Shown here in pieces: positions 57,285 to 64,000 of a stretch of DNA of 64,000 bases; the first letter of the stretch is position 1; every line of letters begins with the position of its first letter. The stretch comes from Rhodocyclaceae bacterium. Lineage in GTDB: Bacteria > Pseudomonadota > Gammaproteobacteria > Burkholderiales > CAIKXV01. A model generated the notes under the pieces. That model did no database searches and was not told where the DNA came from. It saw only the letters and a list, made by a program, of their open reading frames with translations. Where the stretch lies: NCBI GenBank assembly GCA_020248265.1, contig JADCHX010000004.1:353473-417472 (forward strand), in the 5' to 3' direction. Both the position numbers and the translations under genes were made by a program.

Positions 57285-57497
57285 TCACTCCTCGTCACGC
57301 ACTGGCGCTGGCGGCACGCGCTCGAGCAGCGCCTCGACGCGCCTTCGCGCGGCCTCGATGCGTTCGCCAAGCTGCTTGTTCTCGTTGTGCGCTACCACGA
57401 GCTGCTGGCGCAGCGTGCCGTTCTCGGTGCGCAGCCGCCGGCTGAGTTCGATGAGCTGCGTGATGCGCTCTTCAAGGCCCTTGAGGTCGAGATCCAT
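57285..57497 (-). CDS. ZapB-like (TIGR02449-type) small coiled-coil protein
   Basis: 70 residues, one continuous coiled coil: LKGLEERITQLIELSRRL, ENGTLRQQLVVAHNENKQL and ARRRVEALLERVP. This is the small protein regularly encoded just before zapA in betaproteobacteria and presumed to act with it at the division ring. ATG at 57497; the frame is open 270 codons further upstream only because it crosses the antisense of the riboswitch region. Confidence 0.85.
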   Translation of the reverse strand: MDLDLKGLEERITQLIELSRRLRTENGTLRQQLVVAHNENKQLGERIEAARRRVEALLERVPPAPVRDEE

Positions 57498-57600
57498 CTT
57501 GCGACTATAGGTAATCGGCGGCCGTGCGTCAAAGCAGCCCAGCCGCGCACGCCGCCGCCGGCCCGGCCCGACCGCCCGGCGACGCAAGCGGCGCGCCCGT

Positions 57601-57608
57601 ATATACTG
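57601..57608 (+). promoter_or_regulatory. Candidate -10 box upstream of the cobalamin riboswitch
   Basis: TATATACT (TATACT at 57603-57608) lies about 9 bases before the conserved start of the riboswitch, in an otherwise very GC-rich stretch. No good -35 is seen. The transcription start would fall at the edge of the aptamer. Confidence 0.4.
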
Positions 57609-57616
57609 CCTGGGCG

Positions 57617-57803
57617 TTTCAGGTGCCTCGCCTTTTTCCAGGGCGGGGTTAAACGGGAAACCGGTGAGTGGTCGACCAGGTGGTCTGCCATGAAGCCGGT
57701 GCTGCCCCCGCAACGGTAAGCGAGTGCGGACAGGCCAACGCGCCACTGTGGGATGACCATGGGAAGGCGGCCGGTCAAATCTTGCGAGCCCGGAGACCGG
57801 CCA
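57617..57803 (+). promoter_or_regulatory. Cobalamin (adenosylcobalamin) riboswitch
   Basis: The aptamer's conserved elements appear in order: TTTCAGGTGCC, GGGAAACCGGTG, the B12 box GCTGCCCCCGCAACGGTAAG, the GCCACTG stem and the closing GAGCCCGGAGACCGGCC. It precedes the TonB-dependent receptor gene by 202 bases on the same strand; that interval presumably holds the expression platform that sequesters the AGGAG at 57992-57996. It should repress receptor synthesis when cobalamin is plentiful. Confidence 0.96.
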
Positions 57804-58005
57804 GGAGCGTCGACTGCTGCCCGAACCTTCATCGGTGCAGGCGGTGGTCAGCAGCAGACCGTTGCGGGTGGCGACCGGTCGACCTGGAGGCCTGGCGCAG
57901 CGTTGATCCGCCCGCCTGGCCGGTACGGTTCGACGGTGGACGCCCGGATCAGCCTGTTGCCGGATACCGGCGTGCGGAGGGCGCGCCGCTGCCAGGAGCC
58001 TGTCC

Positions 58006-60177
58006 ATGAAGAGCCCTACCCCCCGCCACGCTGCCGCGTTGTCGGCAGTGGCGCTGTGCCTCGTCCCGGTCGCGGACGTCATGGCCCAGATGGTCCCCGC
58101 CACTGACCCGGCCGCCACCGCGCGCTCGACGCCCTCTGCGGCGGCGCAGTTGTCGCCGGTCGCGCTGCGCGAAGTGGTGGTCACCGCCACCCGCTTCGAG
58201 GAGCAGGCTGGCGACCGGCCGGTCAACCTGAGCGTGATCCCGCGCGAGGCGATCACCACGACGCCGGCGCGTACGCTGCCCGAGTTGCTGGCGCTGCAGC
58301 CCGGCATCAGCGTGCGGGATCTCTACGGCGGTGGCGCATCGGGTGCGACCGTCGACCTGCGCGGCTTCGGATCGGTTGCCGGGCAGAATACGCTTGTGCT
58401 GGTCGATGGCCGACCGCTGAACGACGCCGATCTGTCCGCAGTGTCGTGGTCGACGCTGCCGCTGACCTCGATCGAGCGGGTCGAGATCCTGCGCGGCAGC
58501 GGCGCCGTGCTGTACGGTGCCGGCGCCAGCGCTGGCGTGATCAACGTGATCACCCGCATGGCCCGGCCGGGCGAGCGCTCGGCCGAACTGACGCTGCAGG
58601 GCGGCAGCCTGTCCACCGGTGCGGTCGCCTTCAACGGCAACCTGGGCAGCGGCCCGCTCGCGCTGCGGCTGTATGCGACCCACCTCGAGAGCGATGGCTG
58701 GCGCGCCAACAGCAGCAATGCGCAGGACATCGGTCAGGCGGACCTGCGCTGGCGCGACGGCCCGAACACGCTCACCGCGCGCCTGGCGATGGATCGACAG
58801 AACAATCGGCTTCCGGGCGCACGTCGGGTGCAGCCTTCGGCCGGCACGAACCAGCTCGAGGCCAATCCGCGTGGCACCTCGACGCCGCTCGACTATGCGG
58901 TACGCGACGGTGCGCGCGCCAGCCTCGATTTCGACCGGGTGCTCGACATCGGCGAGTTCAACCTCGGCGTCGGCTGGCGCAACAAGAACCAGGCGTCGTA
59001 CTTCGACTTCAGCGGTTTTCCCAACTACTCGGAGCGGGAACTGTCGGTGCTCGGGATCACGCCCAGGATGCGCTTCGTGAACACGCTCGGCGAGGCCCGC
59101 CTGTCGACCACGGTCGGCGTCGATGTCTATCGCTGGGACTACCGGCAGGCCTCCAGCAATTCCCAGAGCAACATCGTGCGCCCGTCGAACACGGTCGCGG
59201 CGGCGCAGGACAATGCCGCGTTCTACCTCGCGAGCACGGCCTCGTTCGATGCCACCGGCACCACTGTCACCGCCGGGCTGCGCCGCGAGCGCTACAAGGC
59301 AGATGCCTCCGACTTCCACGACCCGGCGGCGCCGGGCGGGGCGTCCGGCTCGGCCGCGCCGGCTGGCAACCAGACGCTGTACCAGCACGCGTGGGAACTC
59401 GGCGTCCGCCAGTCGCTGTCGGGTGCCTGGTCGGCGCTGGGCCGTGCCGGGCGCAGCTACCGGTTCGCCAACATCGACGAGATCTACGGCAGCAACGCCT
59501 CGTTCACCAACGAGTTCCAGTTCCTGCGGCCGCAGGTGGCCACCGGTGGCGAAGTGGCGCTGGACTACATCACGCCATCGGCCGGCGCGCGGCTCACGCT
59601 GCACCGGCTGGACGTCGACGACGAAATCCGGCTCGACCCGTTCACCTCCGGCATCGGCAACACCAACCTGCCGGCGCTGCGCCGGCAGGGCACCGAGCTC
59701 GGCGGTTGGTGGAAGGCAGCACCGACCCTGCGCCTCACCCTGGCCTATACCTGGACGCAGGCACGCTTCCGCGAAGGCGTGCTGCCCGGCACTGCGCCGT
59801 CCAACCAGACCAACATCGCGCTTGCCGGGCGTACGGTGCCACTGGTGCCTGCTCATCAGGTCGCGCTGGGTGCGTCCTGGAAGCCGGTGACGGAACTGAC
59901 CCTGTCGGCCAGCGCGCGCAAGGTGGCCAGCTCGGTAATGGACAACGACGAGGGCAATACGCTAGCCGCACGTATCCCGGGCTACACGCTGGTCGACCTG
60001 CGCGCTGCATGGGACGCGCGCAGCTGGCAGTTCGCGCTGGCGGTGAACAACCTGTTCGATCGGAGCTATTTCAACTACGGCGTCCGTTCCGTGTCTGCCT
60101 CCACGCCCGATCGATACAACGCCTATCCGCTGCCTGGCCGCACGGCGCTGGCGACGGTGGCGTACCGTTTTCAGTGA
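58006..60177 (+). CDS. btuB: TonB-dependent cobalamin receptor (BtuB-like)
   Basis: 723-residue outer-membrane receptor. Signal peptide about 1-29, TonB box within REVVVTATRFEEQ (about 56-68), plug domain to about 175 (LPELLALQPGISVRDL, VDLRGFGSVAGQNTLVLVDGR, YGAGASAGVINVITR), then a 22-strand barrel ending VAYRFQ with a terminal aromatic motif. Cobalamin specificity is inferred from the riboswitch. It is larger than E. coli BtuB (about 600). AGGAG precedes the ATG at 58006. No btuCDF genes are in the window. Confidence 0.93.
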   Translation: MKSPTPRHAAALSAVALCLVPVADVMAQMVPATDPAATARSTPSAAAQLSPVALREVVVTATRFEEQAGDRPVNLSVIPREAITTTPARTLPELLALQPGISVRDLYGGGASGATVDLRGFGSVAGQNTLVLVDGRPLNDADLSAVSWSTLPLTSIERVEILRGSGAVLYGAGASAGVINVITRMARPGERSAELTLQGGSLSTGAVAFNGNLGSGPLALRLYATHLESDGWRANSSNAQDIGQADLRWRDGPNTLTARLAMDRQNNRLPGARRVQPSAGTNQLEANPRGTSTPLDYAVRDGARASLDFDRVLDIGEFNLGVGWRNKNQASYFDFSGFPNYSERELSVLGITPRMRFVNTLGEARLSTTVGVDVYRWDYRQASSNSQSNIVRPSNTVAAAQDNAAFYLASTASFDATGTTVTAGLRRERYKADASDFHDPAAPGGASGSAAPAGNQTLYQHAWELGVRQSLSGAWSALGRAGRSYRFANIDEIYGSNASFTNEFQFLRPQVATGGEVALDYITPSAGARLTLHRLDVDDEIRLDPFTSGIGNTNLPALRRQGTELGGWWKAAPTLRLTLAYTWTQARFREGVLPGTAPSNQTNIALAGRTVPLVPAHQVALGASWKPVTELTLSASARKVASSVMDNDEGNTLAARIPGYTLVDLRAAWDARSWQFALAVNNLFDRSYFNYGVRSVSASTPDRYNAYPLPGRTALATVAYRFQ

Positions 60178-60274
60178 CGGTCGGCGCGCGAGGGCGGGCA
60201 GGGGAGCATAATGCGGCCCTTGCCCGCCTGCCGCGGGACTCTCCGGGGCCGGTCGATCGGCTATCCTCCCTGCC

Positions 60275-62050
60275 GTGGCTTCTTCGAAGGATCCCTCTGC
60301 CGGTTCGCCGCCTGTCGACAGTGTCGCGCTGTACCGCCGCCTGCTCGGCTTCGTCAAGCCGCACGCCCTGATCTTCGGCTGTGCGATCCTCGGCATGGTC
60401 GGCGTCGCGGCAAGCGAAGCCACGCTGCCGCTGGTGATGAAGCCGATCCTCGACGGCACGTTCGTCGAACGCGACCCGAAGTGGATCACGCTGATCCCGA
60501 TACTGCTGATCGGGTTGTTCGCGGTGCGCGGAGTGGCCACCTTCCTCGCCACCTACTGCACCCAGTACGTCGGAAGTCGGGTCGTGCTCGACCTGCGCAC
60601 CCGCATGTTCGACAACCTGGTACGCCTGCCGGCCGCGTTCTATGAGCGCCATGCCAGCGGCAACGTAATCTCGCGGCTGACCTACGACGCGGCCCAGGTG
60701 ACCACGGCGGCGACCGATGCCATCACCATCCTGGTGCGCGACGGGGTGACCATTATCGCGCTGCTCTGTGTACTGGTCTGGATCGATTGGCAGCTGACGC
60801 TGATCGTGTTCGCGATGGCCCCGCTGATCGCGTGGATCGTCCGCCTGGTCAGCCGTCGCCTGCGCGAGGCGAGCCTCGGTGCGCAGCGTTCGATGGGCGA
60901 CATTACCCATGTGCTGCAGGAAACAGTCGAGAACCAGAAGGTGGTCAAGGTATTCGGCGGGCAGGACTTCGAACGTCGGCGCTTCTTCGACGTGAGCAAC
61001 CGCATGCGCCGCTACACGATGAAGCACGTGACGGCCGCCGCGGCCAACGTGCCGGTAGTCCAGATGATCGCCGCGGTCGCGGTGTCGATCGTCCTCTACA
61101 TCGCGGCCAACCGGGCGATGCAGGACCAGACAACGGTCGGCGCATTCATGTCCTTCGTCACAGCGATGCTCCTGCTGACCTCGCCCCTGAAGCGGCTCAC
61201 CAGCATCAACGAGCACCTGCAGCGGGGCCTGGCGGCGGCGCAGACGGTGTTCGAGGTCATCGACACTCTGCCCGAACCCGATCCGGGCACCGTCGACGCA
61301 GGACGGATGGCTGGTGTGCTCTCGTTCGAATCGGTCGGCTTCCGATATGCGGCAACCGACGAACGGCAGCCCCCGGCGCTCGATGACATCACGTTCTCGG
61401 TGGCACCTGGCGAGACCGTCGCGCTGGTCGGCACATCGGGCAGCGGGAAGACGACCATCGCCAACCTCATTCCCCGCTTTCACTCGCCGACGCGGGGCCG
61501 GATCACCTTCGATGGGCGCGACAGTGCCTCGCTCACGCTGGCCAGCCTGCGCAGGAACATCGCGCTGGTCAGCCAGGACGTCACCCTGTTCAACGATTCC
61601 GTCGCTGCCAATATCGCCTATGGCGACATGATCGCCGCTTCGCGCGATGCAGTGGTGGCAGCGGCGAAGGCAGCCGGCGCGCACGAGTTCATCGAACGCA
61701 TGGAGGCCGGGTACGACACGCTGGTGGGTGAAAACGGCATCCGTCTGTCGGGCGGGCAGCGCCAGCGGCTGGCGATCGCGCGCGCGTTCCTGAAGGACGC
61801 GCCGATACTCGTGCTGGACGAGGCGACGTCTGCACTCGATACCGAATCCGAACGGCAGGTACAGGCGGCCCTGGAGCAACTGATGCACGGGCGCAGCACC
61901 CTGGTGATCGCCCACCGGCTATCGACCATCGAGCGCGCAGACCGCATCCTGGTGCTGTCAGGCGGTCGCCTGGTCGAGAGCGGGACCCATCTTGAACTGC
62001 TTGCTCGCGATGGGGTCTATGCGCGGCTGCAGCAGTTGCTCGAGGCCTGA
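60275..62050 (+). CDS. msbA: Lipid A export ATP-binding/permease protein
   Basis: 591 residues; flips lipid A-core across the inner membrane. Residues about 20-320 contain six transmembrane helices (ABC_membrane; QYVGSRVVLDLRTRMFDNLVRLP is the conserved intracellular loop). The ATPase domain has Walker A GTSGSGKTT (about 386), LSGGQRQRLAIARAF, Walker B ILVLDEATSALD and the switch IAHRLST. GTG start at 60275; 97 bases separate it from btuB. Followed by two LPS-type transferases in converging orientation. Confidence 0.95.
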   Translation: MASSKDPSAGSPPVDSVALYRRLLGFVKPHALIFGCAILGMVGVAASEATLPLVMKPILDGTFVERDPKWITLIPILLIGLFAVRGVATFLATYCTQYVGSRVVLDLRTRMFDNLVRLPAAFYERHASGNVISRLTYDAAQVTTAATDAITILVRDGVTIIALLCVLVWIDWQLTLIVFAMAPLIAWIVRLVSRRLREASLGAQRSMGDITHVLQETVENQKVVKVFGGQDFERRRFFDVSNRMRRYTMKHVTAAAANVPVVQMIAAVAVSIVLYIAANRAMQDQTTVGAFMSFVTAMLLLTSPLKRLTSINEHLQRGLAAAQTVFEVIDTLPEPDPGTVDAGRMAGVLSFESVGFRYAATDERQPPALDDITFSVAPGETVALVGTSGSGKTTIANLIPRFHSPTRGRITFDGRDSASLTLASLRRNIALVSQDVTLFNDSVAANIAYGDMIAASRDAVVAAAKAAGAHEFIERMEAGYDTLVGENGIRLSGGQRQRLAIARAFLKDAPILVLDEATSALDTESERQVQAALEQLMHGRSTLVIAHRLSTIERADRILVLSGGRLVESGTHLELLARDGVYARLQQLLEA

Positions 62051-62073
62051 GCGGCGGCGCAGCAGCGCCCGGG

Positions 62074-63201
62074 TCACGGTCTGTCCCGATCGGCCAGGAA
62101 TCCGGTCGCCGCATCGATCACGCGCGAGGCAGGCAGGCGGGTGAGGCAATCCGATCCGCTGTCCACATGGCGCTCGCATCCCTCCAGCAGGCATGGTACG
62201 CCGGGTGCGCAGGGGGCGACACCCTGCAGTAGATGCACGTTGCCGACCCGCCCGCTGCCGACGCGCTGCCACGGGCTCGTGTACCCGGCGTATGCGGCTG
62301 GCCACGGCCCCCATCGCACAGGGTTCGACGGACCGAACAGCGCGAGGGTCGGGATGCCCAGCGCGGCCGCCATGTGTGTCACGACGGTATCCGGCCCCAG
62401 GTAGAAGGTCGCCCGTTGCAGCACGCTCGCCAGCTGCCCCAGCGACACGCGGCCGGCGAGGTCGATCGTGTCCTGCGGCAGCTGGCCACGCAGCGATTGC
62501 ACGTAGGCTGTTTCGTCGGGCGAGCCTGACCCGGAAAGGACCACGCGCAGCCCCTGCGTGCGTGCCCACTGTCCGAAGGTGACGAAGCCATCGTCATGCC
62601 ACATCTTGTACCGGAAGCGGGGCCACGGATGCACGACCACGAACGGCGCGCGGTCCAGCTCCGAAGCGATCCCGGCGGGCAGGGCTGAGCCCGTGGCGAC
62701 ATGGACTGCGGGCAGCCTTTCGATCCCCAATGCATCGGCGAGCCGGAGGTTCTGCAGGACGGTATGCGTATCGCAGTCGTCGTACGGAACCGATGCGCTG
62801 AGCAGGCGGCGTTTCCACAGGTGCTTGGGTCCGCTCAGATGTACCCCGAGCGCACGTCGTCCGGCAATGCGTGCATACAGCGTCGGGCGATCGCCCGGGA
62901 TCGTGCTCAGCGCGAGGTCGTAACGGCCCGCGATCTGGCGCAGCAACAGCGCATGCGCGCGAGTGGAGGGCCGTTCGGCCACCTCGATCACCGTATCGAC
63001 GATAGGCAGGCCAGCCAGTACGCCGCCGGTCCCGGCGAACACCAGTGCGTCCAGGCGCGCACCGGGCCATGCGGCGCGAAGCGATGCGATCAGCGGCGTG
63101 GTCAACAGCACATCCCCGATGCGGCGCGTGACCACGACCAGCACGCGTCTTGGCGGCGCCGGCATCGGCAACAGGACGGCTGTCCTGGCTTCAGTCGGCA
63201 T
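62074..63201 (-). CDS. Glycosyltransferase family 9 (heptosyltransferase-like)
   Basis: 375 residues, GT-B fold. RRVLVVVTRRIGDVLLTTPLI is the characteristic N-terminus (RRIGDVLLTTP), VVHPWPRFRYKMWHDDGF resembles the HPGA.....W.. block, and LGPDTVVTHMAAALGIPTLALFGPSNP is the diagnostic C-terminal heptosyltransferase motif (D-T...H.A...G.P...LFG). Probably adds heptose or a related sugar to the LPS core; consistent with msbA beside it. Start at 63201 (MPTEART) overlaps the upstream gene by 11 bases; the long open extension beyond it is a shadow. Confidence 0.88.
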   Translation of the reverse strand: MPTEARTAVLLPMPAPPRRVLVVVTRRIGDVLLTTPLIASLRAAWPGARLDALVFAGTGGVLAGLPIVDTVIEVAERPSTRAHALLLRQIAGRYDLALSTIPGDRPTLYARIAGRRALGVHLSGPKHLWKRRLLSASVPYDDCDTHTVLQNLRLADALGIERLPAVHVATGSALPAGIASELDRAPFVVVHPWPRFRYKMWHDDGFVTFGQWARTQGLRVVLSGSGSPDETAYVQSLRGQLPQDTIDLAGRVSLGQLASVLQRATFYLGPDTVVTHMAAALGIPTLALFGPSNPVRWGPWPAAYAGYTSPWQRVGSGRVGNVHLLQGVAPCAPGVPCLLEGCERHVDSGSDCLTRLPASRVIDAATGFLADRDRP

Positions 63202-64000
63202 GCTGCTCGAGGCCGTTCTCGGCCCGGATGCGATCGGATGCCGCGAGCGCGTCCAGACGGCTGCGGTTCTCGGCCAGCCTACTGCGATCGTTGTCTGGAT
63301 GCCACAGGTGGGCCAGTGGCGTGCCGAAGCGACCGTTCTTGTGCCGAACGCCGGCGTGCAGCAGCCGGATGACCAGGTCCGAGTCCTCGAGTCCCCAGCC
63401 GCTGTAGGCGTTGTCGAATCCATTGACGCGTACAAGGTCGGTGCGCCAGGCACCGAGATTGCAGCTCTTGGCACCCTGCCATCGGGCGGGCTGGACCTTG
63501 CGCCAACCTAGCAGGTCGCCCACACCGACATGCCACAACGGCGCCAGCCGGTTCACGTCGCGGCGAAGGAAACGCCGCGCCCATTCTGCAGCCGGGAGAG
63601 CTTCCAGCGCCACCGGCGGCACTGCCAGCACGTGGTCGGTGAACGCTCGGGACAGCAGTATCCGGTTGCCAGCGACAAACCAGCCCGGTTCGGCAAGCCT
63701 GCGGTGATTGCGTACGAAGCCGGCCAGCGGCACGCAGTCGCCGTCGGTGAACACCACGTAGTCGGCCGATGTGGCGGCGATCGCGCGGTTGCGGATCGCG
63801 CCGGCGCGAAAGCCCCTGTCTTCGTGCCAGACATGACGCACCGGAAACGGCGCCCTTGCGGTGAATTGCTCCACCACCGAACGCGTGCTGCCGGTGGAGC
63901 CGTCGTCGGCCACCAGCAGTTCGATGTCGAGGTCGTCCTGCGCGCAGTAGGCCGACAGGGCACGCTCGAGCGCGTCCGGCCGGTTGTAGGTGGTGATCAC
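63191..64000 (-). CDS. Family 2 glycosyltransferase, 5' end outside window
   Basis: At least 269 residues. VITTYNRPDALERAL is the GT2 start but the true initiation codon lies beyond the right edge, since the terminal GTG encodes a Val of the conserved strand. VADDGSTGSTRSV, DRGFRAGAIRNRAI, FTDGDCVPL (metal DxD) and NAYSGWGLEDSDLVIRLLHAG (GWGxED) match the galactosyl/N-acetylgalactosaminyl-like family 2 enzymes. Overlaps the GT9 gene by 11 bases, so the two are co-transcribed, probably for LPS core. Confidence 0.9.
   Translation of the reverse strand: MITTYNRPDALERALSAYCAQDDLDIELLVADDGSTGSTRSVVEQFTARAPFPVRHVWHEDRGFRAGAIRNRAIAATSADYVVFTDGDCVPLAGFVRNHRRLAEPGWFVAGNRILLSRAFTDHVLAVPPVALEALPAAEWARRFLRRDVNRLAPLWHVGVGDLLGWRKVQPARWQGAKSCNLGAWRTDLVRVNGFDNAYSGWGLEDSDLVIRLLHAGVRHKNGRFGTPLAHLWHPDNDRSRLAENRSRLDALAASDRIRAENGLEQHAD

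Noticed and set aside
57498-58307. Upstream extension of the zapB-like gene to 340 codons
   Set aside because: It would run antisense through the cobalamin riboswitch and the btuB signal peptide; a normal ATG and the known family length fit at 57497.
57949-61915. Long minus-strand frames (over 600 codons each) under btuB and msbA
   Set aside because: Antisense shadows in high-GC sequence; the plus-strand genes carry complete signature motifs.

Overview
The window reads as part of a GC-rich betaproteobacterial chromosome, probably Burkholderiales. This rests on the general betaproteobacterial porin, the Bug/TctC tricarboxylate-type receptor, zapA followed by 6S RNA, the ubiC-ubiA...ubiD quinone genes, a cobalamin-riboswitch-controlled TonB receptor, and dense high-GC coding with long antisense shadow frames. 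No rRNA genes or CRISPR array are visible.

Region by region. (1) 1-5.9 kb is housekeeping: a partial branched-chain amino-acid-type lipoprotein receptor, a small cytochrome c, a YcgR-like PilZ protein, ilvD, lgt and a SapC-family protein. (2) 6.0-22.8 kb is a surface-polysaccharide island between a tRNA-Ala(CGC) and recG. It starts with scraps of phage-like genes (holin tail, DUF2188-like). A strong sigma70-type promoter and a 43-codon leader ORF lead into rmlBDAC (dTDP-L-rhamnose). Beyond lies a block of glycosyltransferases, a Wzm/Wzt ABC exporter, methyltransferases and a kdsA homologue. That block (11.1-22.6 kb) is bracketed by two inverted, decayed copies of one IS3-family element. Base composition falls in its middle, most clearly at 18.2-18.9 kb, which suggests a patchwork acquired by transfer. 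(3) 22.9-29.2 kb is core: recG, ubiC, ubiA and ubiD, with a DUF433/DUF5615 toxin-antitoxin pair and an antitoxin-tail peptide lodged between ubiA and ubiD.

(4) 29.2-47.3 kb is catabolic and transport territory: a GMC oxidoreductase divergent from a sulfonate/nitrate-type ABC importer, an IclR regulator, a fused FAD/Fe-S 2-hydroxyacid dehydrogenase, a TSUP exporter, a CGFS glutaredoxin, an alpha/beta hydrolase, a Bug receptor, two divergent D-2-hydroxyacid dehydrogenase paralogues, three tiny coiled-coil genes, a ketopantoate-reductase-like enzyme and an isocitrate/isopropylmalate-type dehydrogenase. Together these suggest uptake and oxidation of small organic acids; the substrates cannot be read from sequence. 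(5) 47.5-56.6 kb holds a major porin, a TPR-GT41 (OGT-like) glycosyltransferase, a CoA-transferase, a polytopic TPR protein coupled to an EVE-domain gene, and a guanine deaminase. (6) 56.7-64 kb holds 6S RNA, zapA, a zapB-like gene, a cobalamin riboswitch with a BtuB-like receptor, msbA and two LPS-type glycosyltransferases, the last cut by the window edge.

A short palindromic repeat built on GGGGTCAGACCC occurs three times, each time at the 3' end of a gene and twice supplying the stop codon. Start sites were chosen from family length, visible ribosome-binding sites and gene overlaps; several long upstream extensions were discarded.
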